The notes under the pieces: generated by a model
Told to the model about the DNA's origin: nothing
Database searches by the model: none
What the model saw: the letters and a program-made list of their open reading frames with translations, nothing else
Made by a program: the position numbers and the translations under genes
Shown: piece after piece, positions 18,311-27,013 of the stretch
Layout of the letters: every line of letters starts with the position of its first letter
Numbering within the stretch: the first letter of the stretch is position 1
Source of the DNA: Algoriphagus marinus
GTDB taxonomy: Bacteria; Bacteroidota; Bacteroidia; Cytophagales; Cyclobacteriaceae
Direction: 5' to 3'
Assembly (NCBI RefSeq): GCF_001936475.1
Contig: NZ_MSPQ01000010.1
Coordinates: forward strand, 1-64,000
DNA: 64,000 nt

Positions 18311-19621
18311 TTAAATCACCTCTCCATACAAATCAAATTCCGTCGCATCGGTGATTTTCGCTTGCACAAAGTCACCCACTCGACAATAATGCTTTGCTGC
18401 ATCGATTAGCACCTCATTATCCACTTCGATTGAGTCAAACTCTGTTCTGCCGACGAAGTGTCCGCCTTCTTTTTTATCGATTAAGACTTTGAAGGTCTTT
18501 CCGATTTTCTCTTGGTTCAGGTCATAGGAGATTTGCTCCTGAATTTCCATCAGATGGTTGGCTCTCTCCTGCTTTACTTCCTGAGGAGTAATATCGTCCA
18601 TGGTATGCGCATGGGTATTTTCCTCATGAGAATAGGTAAAAACACCCAATCGCTCAAATTTCATTCGCTCCACAAAGTCTACCATTTCTTGGAATTCCTT
18701 TTCGCCTTCTCCAGGATGTCCAGCAATCAAGGTTGTACGAATCGCGATCTCCGGTAAAATATCCCGAATACTATGAATCAGTTCTTCCTGCTTTTCGCGG
18801 GTCGTTCCTCTTCGCATCGCTTTCAGGACATCGCTCGAACCGTGTTGCAATGGGATATCCAAGTAGTTGCAAATATTTTCCCGCTCTTTCATCACCTCGA
18901 TCACTTCCATTGGGAATCCAGTCGGATAGGCGTAATGCAAGCGGATCCAGTCGATTCCTTCCACATCAGAAAGTCTTCGCATGAGTTCAGCCAGATTTCG
19001 CTTTTTGTACAGATCCAAGCCATAATATGTCGAATCCTGAGCGATCAAAAGCAATTCTTTGGTTCCCCCAGCAGCTTTATGCTGCGCTTCTTTTACTAAT
19101 TCCTCAATCGGTCGGGAGATATGCCCACCACGCATCAGCGGAATCGCACAGAAAGAGCAAGGGCGATCACAACCTTCAGAAATCTTCATATAGGCATAGT
19201 GTGCCGAATGCGTCAAAAGTCGCTCTCCGACCAACTCATGCTTGTAATCTGCTTTGAATTTCTTCAATATCGCAGGAAGGTCCCGCGTTCCAAAAAATGC
19301 ATCTACTTGGGGGATTTCCTTTTCCAAATCGTCTTTGTAGCGCTGTGAAAGGCAACCGGTCACATAGACTTTGTCCACCAAACCTTGTTCCTTAGCATCT
19401 ACGTACTGTAAAATCGTGTCAATTGATTCTTGCTTCGCATTGTCTATAAAACCGCAGGTATTGATGATTACAATATTATTATCATCCGAATTGGACTCAT
19501 GGCTGGCATTGATTCCGTTTCCACGAAGTTGGGTCAAGAGCACTTCCGAATCCACCAGATTCTTTGAGCACCCCATGGTGATAATATTGACTTTGTCTTT
19601 TTTGAGAGTTCTCGCTTTCAC
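18311..19621 (-). CDS. rimO: Ribosomal protein S12 methylthiotransferase RimO
   Basis: RimO is a radical-SAM enzyme that adds a methylthio group to the conserved Asp of ribosomal protein S12. The 436-residue protein has the UPF0004 domain with cluster cysteines C18, C56 and C90, the radical-SAM motif CDRPCSFC (C151, C155, C158), and a C-terminal TRAM domain ending DATEFDLYGEVI. It is intact and full length. The 3' end has a partial duplicate 1.5 kb downstream. Confidence 0.97.
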   Translation of the reverse strand: MKARTLKKDKVNIITMGCSKNLVDSEVLLTQLRGNGINASHESNSDDNNIVIINTCGFIDNAKQESIDTILQYVDAKEQGLVDKVYVTGCLSQRYKDDLEKEIPQVDAFFGTRDLPAILKKFKADYKHELVGERLLTHSAHYAYMKISEGCDRPCSFCAIPLMRGGHISRPIEELVKEAQHKAAGGTKELLLIAQDSTYYGLDLYKKRNLAELMRRLSDVEGIDWIRLHYAYPTGFPMEVIEVMKERENICNYLDIPLQHGSSDVLKAMRRGTTREKQEELIHSIRDILPEIAIRTTLIAGHPGEGEKEFQEMVDFVERMKFERLGVFTYSHEENTHAHTMDDITPQEVKQERANHLMEIQEQISYDLNQEKIGKTFKVLIDKKEGGHFVGRTEFDSIEVDNEVLIDAAKHYCRVGDFVQAKITDATEFDLYGEVI

Positions 19622-19668
19622 AGGATATCGACGTTTTGAGGGTGCAAAGGTAGGGAAAATTTTATGTC

Positions 19669-19701
19669 AACAGACCACTGTCAACAGTCGACTGTGGTCT
19701 G
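19669..19701. repeat. Intergenic palindrome
   Basis: The centre ACAGTCGACTGT is a perfect palindrome, and outer arms ACAGACC/GGTCTGT extend it. It lies just downstream of the GH-like gene stop and upstream of rimO. It could serve as a hairpin terminator-like structure or be an intergenic repeat; no T tract follows. Confidence 0.55.
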
Positions 19702-19704
19702 TGG

Positions 19705-20793
19705 TCAATATCCGGTTATTTCTTTCATGAGCCGAAAGAACCCCCTTTTCCGCTCAGAATTGATCCCCCAGTCCACGGGGACACTCTGGTAGCCCTCGGC
19801 AAATCCTTCTTCTTTCATTCGGTAATCAAAATATCCCCAGGAAGCATAAGCTGAAATTGCCGCTGAGAAATTATTCAGGTCTTGATCGAAATTGAAGTGA
19901 TCATCCTCATTAAAGACAATAGGTTTTGGCGTGAAGCCCGTAACTGTTCGGGTTTCCTCCACCATGGCTTTGATACGATTGGGACCTTTTACTCCATTCC
20001 CATGAAGAAGGATATAATCTGAAGCTCGAACTACATTTTCTAAAGGAATAGCCCCTCCCCCATAACTGGTGCTGACCAACAATCTCCGGCCTGATTTAGT
20101 TGGAATTTTCATTAATTCAATCAATTCATGAACTCGCTCTGGTTGCAGAATTGCATGATCGTATCGAATATTGCATTCGTTATTGATTTCAATCAAAATA
20201 TTCCGGTAATCCTTTTTCAGCAACCAGTCCCGAATCCCCGTAACAGCACGGATCACTGCTGTTTCATCTTCCAAATTTTCATCCTGACCAAAGTAAAATA
20301 ATCCTAAAATTGGCACCATCCCCAATCGGTCAGCTTCATCAAGAATTAGTTCTAAACGAGCGAGATAGGCTTTGCGGATTTTTCCTTTTTTATCGAAAGC
20401 TGAATTGATCCATGGCTGATTTTGCGAATAGCCAAAAGGGCTTCCTCCCTGTAGATTAATAGTGAAAGAGAGCATTCCATACGAATTCCACTCCTCCATA
20501 TGGGCTACAAATTCATGGGTATTCCGATCCGCATCCCAAGTTTTGGTGTCGGGATATTCCCAGTTAAAAACGGTCTCTGGATTCAGATCATCGAATATCC
20601 CCTGAACCATTCTGGAATTCATCAGCAAGCCTTCTATTCGATTTTCCTTCCAGGTGCGCCCCTCATAAGTGGGTTTACCATTAATAAAAAACTGCTCCAC
20701 TCGGATCTCAACTTCTGTTTTGCCCTGGGCTAGAAGACAGACAGATGAGGTAAAAAAAAGAATGCTAATTAAAAATGCAGCAGTAATTCTCAT
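19705..20793 (-). CDS. Putative clan GH-A glycoside hydrolase-like protein
   Basis: This 362-residue secreted protein (signal peptide ending VCLLAQG) reads like a (beta/alpha)8 glycosidase. It has strand-end motifs MLSFTINLQGGSPFGY, MVPILGLFYFG, ILIEINNEC and KPIVFNEDDHF. The NNE in IEINNEC and the glutamate in VFNEDD are placed like the acid/base and nucleophile of GH5-type enzymes. I do not recognise a precise GH family, and the substrate is unknown. It is a monocistronic gene close upstream of rimO. Confidence 0.6.
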   Translation of the reverse strand: MRITAAFLISILFFTSSVCLLAQGKTEVEIRVEQFFINGKPTYEGRTWKENRIEGLLMNSRMVQGIFDDLNPETVFNWEYPDTKTWDADRNTHEFVAHMEEWNSYGMLSFTINLQGGSPFGYSQNQPWINSAFDKKGKIRKAYLARLELILDEADRLGMVPILGLFYFGQDENLEDETAVIRAVTGIRDWLLKKDYRNILIEINNECNIRYDHAILQPERVHELIELMKIPTKSGRRLLVSTSYGGGAIPLENVVRASDYILLHGNGVKGPNRIKAMVEETRTVTGFTPKPIVFNEDDHFNFDQDLNNFSAAISAYASWGYFDYRMKEEGFAEGYQSVPVDWGINSERKRGFFRLMKEITGY

Positions 20794-20942
20794 AGGTCTT
20801 TCGGGCTTCGTTAACTTAAAATTATGTCAAAAAGTACCCAAATCTTGCAAGAAAACATATTTGGCAAGTCATTTTTAATCTCACTCAAGCCTGTATTATC
20901 AATTTATTAAACCTCGCCTTTATTGTTAAACTAAGCATAACC

Positions 20943-21047
20943 CAAAAGTATCGCAGGACGGAATTTCGATAGCTACTTTTGAATCATACAGCAAAACTTT
21001 TTAACTCCTTGCATTTATTTTTTCACCCCGGCCTTGGTCGGGGTTTT
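20943..21047 (+). ncRNA. Candidate structured small RNA or 5' leader
   Basis: In the 384 bp gap between divergent genes, the arms CAAAAGTA (20943-20950) and TACTTTTG (20974-20981) pair perfectly. An inner TATCG/CGATA pairing partly overlaps the arms and closes a ~13 nt loop. About 45 nt later comes a plus-strand terminator. No ORF is present, and the terminator lies 130 bp before the E1 gene start. This may be an independent ~100 nt RNA or an attenuated E1 leader. No clear TAnnTTTG promoter was found; the TACTTTTG arm itself resembles a -7 box. Confidence 0.35.
21025..21047 (+). terminator. Rho-independent terminator with no upstream plus-strand gene
   Basis: An ACCCCG/CGGGGT stem with an 8 nt loop is followed by four T residues and a further T-rich stretch on the plus strand. 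No plus-strand coding gene precedes it, since 19705-20793 is on the minus strand. It must therefore end a non-coding transcript or attenuate the 21177 gene. Confidence 0.75.
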
Positions 21048-21176
21048 GCATTTTATAGGTTTAAATGGATTAAAAGACACATTTTTTAAAAATCACCTAG
21101 ACTGGATCAGAAAGCCAAATTATAAGCTTTGTAAAGCCTAAAAGCTCTTTTAACTTAGTACTCAAATCCCAAAGAA

Positions 21177-23183
21177 ATGACTGAATTGGCCCAATCGACC
21201 TTATTGACTTTTGATCGAAAGAATTATTCTGACGAAACACTTCTCTCACTTTACGAATCCTTAATCATGCCTCGCAGAATCGAGGAGAAAATGTTAATTC
21301 TGCTTCGTCAGGGTCGGATTTCCAAGTGGTTTAGCGGTTGGGGACAGGAAGCGATCTCAATCGGGGCAGTCAACGCCCTAGCTGAAGATGAATATATTCT
21401 TCCCATGCATCGAAATCTGGGGATTTTCACTGGTAGAAATATGCCACTGGAAAAGCTTTTTGCCCAATTTCAGGGTAAAGCTTCCGGTTTCACCAAAGGA
21501 AGAGATCGCTCTTTTCACTTTGGAAGCAATGAACATCATATTGTGGGAATGATTTCTCACTTGGGTCCACAACTTGCCATAGCGGACGGGATCGCCTTGG
21601 CCGATACCCTTTCAAAAGAAAAGAAAGTGACCTTGGTTTTTTCAGGAGATGGGGCAAGTTCGGAGGGTGATTTTCACGAAGGTTTGAATGTGGCGGCTGT
21701 TTGGAAACTTCCGGTAATTTTTATTGTCGAGCACAACGGTTACGGGCTTTCTACCCCAAGCGAAGAGCAGTTTGCCTTCCAATATTTTACCGAAAAAGGC
21801 CCAGGATATGGCATGGAAACGCTACGAATCCAAGGAAACAATGTCTTGGAAGTCTATGATGCGATCAAAACTTTGGCAGAAGATATCCGAAAAAATCCTC
21901 GTCCAGTACTTGTCGAAGCCATCACCTTTCGAATGCGTGGACACGAGGAAGCTTCAGGGACAAAGTACGTTCCCAAGCAATTGATGGAAGACTGGGCAAA
22001 GCTTGATCCGGTGGATAATTACGAGGCCTACTTAGAATCCATTGGCGTTTTGGATGAAAAGTCAAAGGAACAAATCAATAAAAAAGTCAAAAAGGCCATC
22101 AATGATGGGTTGGAGATTGCGTTTGCTGAAGAGGCTATTCAACCCGATCTAGAGTTGGAATTGAAGGATGTCTATGCGCCATTTACACAGGAAGTAATTT
22201 CTTCCGCAGGAAATAGTCCCAAATCCGAAAAACGATTTGTAGATGCCATCTCGGAAGGGCTTTTTCAATCCATGGAAAAGTATCCAAACCTTGTCCTAAT
22301 GGGACAAGACATTGGAGAATATGGCGGAGTTTTCAAAATCACTGATGGCTTCAAAGGCAAATTCGGAGCGGATCGCGTTCGAAATACGCCACTCTGCGAA
22401 AGCGCAATTATCGGTGCAGGATTGGGGCTTTCGATTAAAGGCTATAAAGCGATGGTGGAAATGCAGTTTGCCGATTTTGTATCGGTAGGCTTTAACCAAA
22501 TCGTAAATAACCTCGCCAAAATCCATTACCGCTGGGGACAAAATGCCGATGTGGTCGTTCGGATGCCAACCGGCGCCGGGATGGCTGCAGGCCCATTTCA
22601 TTCTCAGTCCAATGAGGCTTGGTTTTTCCATACCCCGGGATTGAAAATCGTCTATCCTTCCAATCCATACGATGCTAAAGGCTTGCTCAATGCAGCTTTA
22701 GAAGATCCAAACCCTTATTTATATTTTGAGCACAAAGGCATGTATCGCTCCATCAGTGCGGAGATTCCTGATGCTTACTATACCACTGAAATTGGCAAAG
22801 CTGCTTTGGCGAAAGAGGGTGAAACCGTGTCCATCATCACGTACGGGATGGGAGTTCACTGGGCGATCAAGGCCGTGGAAGAAATGGGGATTTCAGCTGA
22901 TATCCTAGATTTGCGTACGCTTTTACCTTGGGACAAAGAAGCCGTAAAAGCTAGCGTGAAGAAAACAGGAAAAGTCATTTTCCTTCAAGAGGATTGCTTG
23001 ACAGGGGGAATTGGTGCGGAGATTTGTGCCTGGATTTCCGAGCATTGCTTTCAAGACTTGGATGCTCCGGTCATGCGGGAAGGAAGTTTGGATACTCCGG
23101 TTCCTTTTGCCCCAAGTTTGGAAAAGCAGTTTCTTCCCGTGGAGCGGTTTAAGATGAAATTGAAGGAATTGGTGGAGTATTGA
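21177..23183 (+). CDS. 2-oxoacid dehydrogenase E1, fused alpha and beta subunits
   Basis: The 668-residue protein is a fusion of E1 alpha (about 1-330) and E1 beta (about 345-668), a form common in Bacteroidota, probably of the branched-chain/2-oxoisovalerate type. The alpha part has the thiamine-diphosphate motif GDGASSEGDFHEGLN ending in EHN. The beta part has MGQDIGEYGGVFK, TPLCESAIIGAGLG and QEDCLTGGIGAEI. It decarboxylates 2-oxoacids and passes the acyl group to a lipoyl E2, which is not encoded nearby. It stands alone, behind the terminator at 21025-21047. Confidence 0.93.
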   Translation: MTELAQSTLLTFDRKNYSDETLLSLYESLIMPRRIEEKMLILLRQGRISKWFSGWGQEAISIGAVNALAEDEYILPMHRNLGIFTGRNMPLEKLFAQFQGKASGFTKGRDRSFHFGSNEHHIVGMISHLGPQLAIADGIALADTLSKEKKVTLVFSGDGASSEGDFHEGLNVAAVWKLPVIFIVEHNGYGLSTPSEEQFAFQYFTEKGPGYGMETLRIQGNNVLEVYDAIKTLAEDIRKNPRPVLVEAITFRMRGHEEASGTKYVPKQLMEDWAKLDPVDNYEAYLESIGVLDEKSKEQINKKVKKAINDGLEIAFAEEAIQPDLELELKDVYAPFTQEVISSAGNSPKSEKRFVDAISEGLFQSMEKYPNLVLMGQDIGEYGGVFKITDGFKGKFGADRVRNTPLCESAIIGAGLGLSIKGYKAMVEMQFADFVSVGFNQIVNNLAKIHYRWGQNADVVVRMPTGAGMAAGPFHSQSNEAWFFHTPGLKIVYPSNPYDAKGLLNAALEDPNPYLYFEHKGMYRSISAEIPDAYYTTEIGKAALAKEGETVSIITYGMGVHWAIKAVEEMGISADILDLRTLLPWDKEAVKASVKKTGKVIFLQEDCLTGGIGAEICAWISEHCFQDLDAPVMREGSLDTPVPFAPSLEKQFLPVERFKMKLKELVEY

Positions 23184-23386
23184 TTGCAAGATTGAAAAAT
23201 TGGAAGATTACTTCGCAAAAGACAATTAACTGCCGCTGTTTTGTCCTCACAGACAGCAAAATCATAAGCTTCAAATAAACACCCTTGCAATGAGTGTTGA
23301 CACTCACCAGGGCGAACATCTCTATCCTAGCCAAAATAAAAAACCCCGACAACTCCTTTTTCCGTATCAATTTAAAAAAACAGTTG

Positions 23387-24085
23387 ATGCAAAGATTTAT
23401 AACCTTCGCTCTTTTCTTCTTCATTACGCTTACTGTTCAAGCTCAATTTTTTCTTGCAGGTGCTCATTTCAATGGGAGTTCGTCAGTAGGAAAACTTAAA
23501 GAAGAAGCGGGCTCGATTTTTTTTCCTACTATTTCAGGTTTTATGCTTTATGAGTTTCAAACCTCCCCTATTCAAATTGGACTGGATTTAGGATATGGAC
23601 TCTATGGCAGCAAGTTGGAAAAGCGAACTGATTTATACCCTGGATTTAACGATGAGTTAAGGTTGAGAAGAAATAATAACATCGTTACAGGCATGATTAC
23701 CATGCGATACTTGCCTTGGGTAAACACCAAATTCACTCCTTTCATCGAAGCTCAGTTTGGAGGAAACTACCTTTATACACGATACCAAATCCGGGCAACA
23801 ATTGATGAAGAACCCATTGAAGCAGACTCTGATCACCAAGATTGGGCAATAGCTTATCGAATTGGAGCGGGAATTCAGATTCCCTTGCCTTTTTTGGATG
23901 AAGGAACCAAGTTGGAATTCAAAACCAGTTACCAAGACAGCAACAGCATTCAGTTTTTGACCAAAGGCGATGTGACTTATCTTCCAGACCAGGGAAATGG
24001 GGAATTTGATTATAATTTCCGTCGTGGCCCACTCCAATTACTGACTTTTTCAGTCGGAATCGTTGTGTATGATTTGTTTCATTGA
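23387..24085 (+). CDS. Outer-membrane beta-barrel protein
   Basis: This 232-residue protein begins at MQRFITFALFFFITLTVQAQ, a clear signal peptide; the longer frame from 23294 is not used. Alternating hydrophobic strands (IQIGLDLGYGLYG, TPFIEAQFGGNYLYTRYQI, WAIAYRIGAGIQIPL) and the terminal TFSVGIVVYDLFH, ending in an aromatic pattern, fit a small 8-10-stranded barrel. Its last 7 bp overlap the end of the convergent propeller gene. Function is unknown. Confidence 0.75.
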   Translation: MQRFITFALFFFITLTVQAQFFLAGAHFNGSSSVGKLKEEAGSIFFPTISGFMLYEFQTSPIQIGLDLGYGLYGSKLEKRTDLYPGFNDELRLRRNNNIVTGMITMRYLPWVNTKFTPFIEAQFGGNYLYTRYQIRATIDEEPIEADSDHQDWAIAYRIGAGIQIPLPFLDEGTKLEFKTSYQDSNSIQFLTKGDVTYLPDQGNGEFDYNFRRGPLQLLTFSVGIVVYDLFH

Positions 24086-25266
24086 ATGGTTTTGAGTCTA
24101 AGTTTGTAAAACAAATTATAATCCCGCTCCACTTCCGAATCAGCTGCTTTGACAATTAGTGTTCCATCAGACAAACCAATGTTTACAACACCTGCCACTG
24201 GAAGCTCATTGAGGATTCCAATTTGCTGATCTCCTTTGACAATAATATATCGCGGTTTTCGATACTTGGTTAGGGCTTCTCTGAATTCCGGATCCCTGAA
24301 ATACTCCTCAGATTTTGCCTTGAAACCCATTAAAATATCTTCAGGCATGGGAGTGAAAAATAAAAGTATCTGATAGGGGCCAAAAGCTTTGATATCGTTA
24401 AAGCCTGGATATACTAAACCATCCAGACCAAGAGATGCCTCATACCCATCCCGATCAGGATGGCTCAACTCTACTACTGTTTGATAAACAGCGTCATTTC
24501 CATCCAGCTTATAAATCCCGAGTTGATTACCCATCTGCGGTAAGGAAGAAAGGGTTTTGGTAGTTGGGTCAAAGGATAAACTTGGATAAGTTGCCCCTAT
24601 CCATTTTTGCTCTTTTTTATAAGTCCATTCATCAGGATATACATTTAGGTAGTGCACGGAGTCTTGCTCCAAATCAAGTATAAATCCCTTATTCACCTTA
24701 TTGTAAAAATCAGCACCTATTGTCTCTAAATCAATATCAGCGATAGAGAAGGAGTTCGGTTCCTCCCCTATTATCTTATACTTCCCGTCTTCTTCATACA
24801 CTGCAAAACTCTGTTTATTGGAACTGATGGAAAGCATCATCATCTCTTTTACCGTACCCTTCGTTTTTTTGATCTTCGTAAAATCAGCATCGAACAGGTG
24901 ATAAGGCATCTCCATAGAAAGCTCCTTAAAAATATATCCGGATTCTCCGTAAAACCTCCCTTCGAAAAATTGAGGAATCTGATTTGGACCTTCGCCTCCT
25001 AGCTCATGATTTTCAAGTATTTCTCCCTGTCCATTGACCAGAAATACCTTTCCTTCTCTGGTATTTTTCATCAGATATAGATCCTTTGAAGGGTGATAAT
25101 CCAAAATGGTAACCGGCTCAAGCAAATCCACTAGGATAGAATCCACCACCTCAAACTGAAGTTCTTGAATGGGGCTTGATGGAGTTGTAGTGGTTTCTTT
25201 TTCGGAACAGGAAAAAAGGGCTGCGAAGAACATCCCGAAACAAATTAAAAAAACAGGTCTGTACAT
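24079..25266 (-). CDS. Six-bladed beta-propeller lipoprotein
   Basis: The start at 25266 gives MYRPVFLICFGMFFAALFSC, a signal with lipobox ALFSC. The mature part has the family features ENHELGGEGPNQIPQF, LYLMKNTREGKVFLVNGQGE and a C-terminal YIIVKGDQQIG strand. The GEGPNQ/GPG-type turn recurs in other propellers of this window (GEGPGEM, RDGPDGLG). It is the last gene of a three-gene unit with a thioredoxin-like protein and another propeller. The ligand is unknown. Confidence 0.8.
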   Translation of the reverse strand: MYRPVFLICFGMFFAALFSCSEKETTTTPSSPIQELQFEVVDSILVDLLEPVTILDYHPSKDLYLMKNTREGKVFLVNGQGEILENHELGGEGPNQIPQFFEGRFYGESGYIFKELSMEMPYHLFDADFTKIKKTKGTVKEMMMLSISSNKQSFAVYEEDGKYKIIGEEPNSFSIADIDLETIGADFYNKVNKGFILDLEQDSVHYLNVYPDEWTYKKEQKWIGATYPSLSFDPTTKTLSSLPQMGNQLGIYKLDGNDAVYQTVVELSHPDRDGYEASLGLDGLVYPGFNDIKAFGPYQILLFFTPMPEDILMGFKAKSEEYFRDPEFREALTKYRKPRYIIVKGDQQIGILNELPVAGVVNIGLSDGTLIVKAADSEVERDYNLFYKLRLKTIQ

Positions 25267-25330
25267 GGAGAAGGGGTTTGGTTTTATGATAGGTCGCATT
25301 TTCTAGCCATTATAGGACAATCCGGTACGG

Positions 25331-25837
25331 TTATTTTCCTTTAAGCTCATCCAAAAAATCCTGATAATTGGGAAATGAGGGATTTTCTAAAAACTGAACT
25401 ATTCCGTTTTTCGTGTTAAAAACAATCCCATTCGTATCTCCGACTACATTCTGAATATAAAATGCTTTGGCAGGATCATACAATATGGGCCGCTGAAAAT
25501 CCGTTTCTTTCATCCATTTTTCTATTTTACTCTTTTCATTTCCAGAATAGTAAAAAATGAATTTTATCTCAGGATTATTTTCAAAATAGGGATTCCAATC
25601 AAAGTTAAATATTGAATATTCCGAGAGGTTATTAGCAAAAACTATGACCTGAAAGTCTGCATCAAACCAACTGGGATGAAACTTTGTGCCCAGATCAGGA
25701 TTGATTACTTCAGCGTTTCTATAATGCTGAATCAGCTTTCCTTTTGGGGTTTCCGTCTCTTTTTGATTGATAAAAAACAACAAAGCACCTATCCCAATCA
25801 GTAAAATAAATATTACACTATTCTGGTATTTTCGCAT
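25331..25837 (-). CDS. Membrane-anchored thioredoxin-fold-like protein
   Basis: This 168-residue protein has one N-terminal transmembrane anchor (about residues 8-23) and a soluble periplasmic part. The pattern of strands and helices (FQVIVFANNLSEYS, IKFIFYYSGNEKSKIEKWM, FQRPILYDPAKAFYIQN, NGIVFNTKNGIVQF) resembles the thioredoxin/AhpC fold, with a cis-Pro-like region. The CxxC motif is missing, so disulfide chemistry is unlikely unless remodelled. The start overlaps the upstream propeller by 20 bp, indicating coupling between propeller and Trx-like protein. Confidence 0.6.
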   Translation of the reverse strand: MRKYQNSVIFILLIGIGALLFFINQKETETPKGKLIQHYRNAEVINPDLGTKFHPSWFDADFQVIVFANNLSEYSIFNFDWNPYFENNPEIKFIFYYSGNEKSKIEKWMKETDFQRPILYDPAKAFYIQNVVGDTNGIVFNTKNGIVQFLENPSFPNYQDFLDELKGK

Positions 25838-26921
25838 ACAAGATCACCGGGTTTGAATCCTCACTTAGTTTCGATAATTGCTCCAAAATGGCTGGACTAG
25901 CCTTGATCGAATTTAGATTTTTGATCAGATAGGGTGCATAGGCTATAAAAACGACCTGATCTCCTTCTATTCCGATTGGGCTATAAAACTGTCCAAGCCC
26001 TTCCTCATCTACCAAAAACTTCAATTGCTTCTGAGTTTTCTTATTTAAGATGAAAAGCTCCTTCTTCCTAAATTCTGAACTTTGGGTGATCACATCGGCA
26101 AAGAAGTAATCTGCAGTTTCAGCCATAAAATAAATATCTGAAAAACCCTGTTCTTGGATCATTTCAAAGCTTGCAAAAGGGTCGGTCATCTCCCAAAACT
26201 TCTCTGGAACGGTATATTTTCCAAAATCGATTTTTATGACCGGCTGAATGGTATCAGACTCCATTTCATACACCATAGTTTTAAATGGTTCCCGAAACAA
26301 AATCCGATTATCCCCCTTAAAAAAAACCTGCTCATCGATAGGGAGCATCTCATCTGCAAATAGATTTTCCAAAAGCGAGAGTTTTATTTCTCCATTTTGA
26401 TCAGTTTTTATCAGACGATGTGTCCCCGCAACCTTGTTATAGCCACTATAAAACCAATATCCCTTTTCCGCAGGCTGGAAAGAAAAAACATTGATCGGAT
26501 ACTCCTGAGTAGAAATCAGCTCATTTGAAGGTGAATATTTGTACAAGTTTATTTTATCTCCTAGCCCCTCAATTACGTGAAGCGTATCTTGGTATAGTTT
26601 GAAATCGCTAAATCTTCTGATTTGACCGGGAGCTTCTCCTATCACAGCGGCAAAGCCTAAGTGCCTCCCCTCTTTGGAGAAATGGTGAATTCCTTTTGGC
26701 CGATTATAGTTAGCAACATAAAATTGATCGGAATCAAAACTGACCTTCAAATCTGAACCAAGTAACTCAGTAGTATCTGATTCAAGCAGAATCACTTTTT
26801 GAATTTCAAAATCTGGAGTAATTGCTTCCAATTTATCAAATTGAATAGTGATCGGCCCTGATTCCTCTGATTCGCCACAGGCGAAAAGCGCGATTAGAAT
26901 AATTGGGAATAGTTTTTTCAT
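25818..26921 (-). CDS. Six-bladed beta-propeller lipoprotein
   Basis: A signal peptide with lipobox LIALFAC (Cys at about residue 15) precedes a beta-rich protein of 367 residues. Family-like stretches include KEGRHLGFAAVIGEAPGQIRRFSDFKLY near 87-115 and INLYKYSPSNELI. The gene heads the propeller/Trx-like/propeller unit. No short peptide gene lies in the ~90 bp between it and the RND operon. Function is unknown; I infer a surface or periplasmic binding role from the fold. Confidence 0.78.
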   Translation of the reverse strand: MKKLFPIILIALFACGESEESGPITIQFDKLEAITPDFEIQKVILLESDTTELLGSDLKVSFDSDQFYVANYNRPKGIHHFSKEGRHLGFAAVIGEAPGQIRRFSDFKLYQDTLHVIEGLGDKINLYKYSPSNELISTQEYPINVFSFQPAEKGYWFYSGYNKVAGTHRLIKTDQNGEIKLSLLENLFADEMLPIDEQVFFKGDNRILFREPFKTMVYEMESDTIQPVIKIDFGKYTVPEKFWEMTDPFASFEMIQEQGFSDIYFMAETADYFFADVITQSSEFRKKELFILNKKTQKQLKFLVDEEGLGQFYSPIGIEGDQVVFIAYAPYLIKNLNSIKASPAILEQLSKLSEDSNPVILYAKIPE

Positions 26922-27013
26922 AGAAGTTTAAAGTTTAGTCATTCAAACCAAAACTCATTTTTTTGGCTATTACCTAAATTTCAAATGCAGATTGCTTTTA
27001 GAAGAGTTACCCC

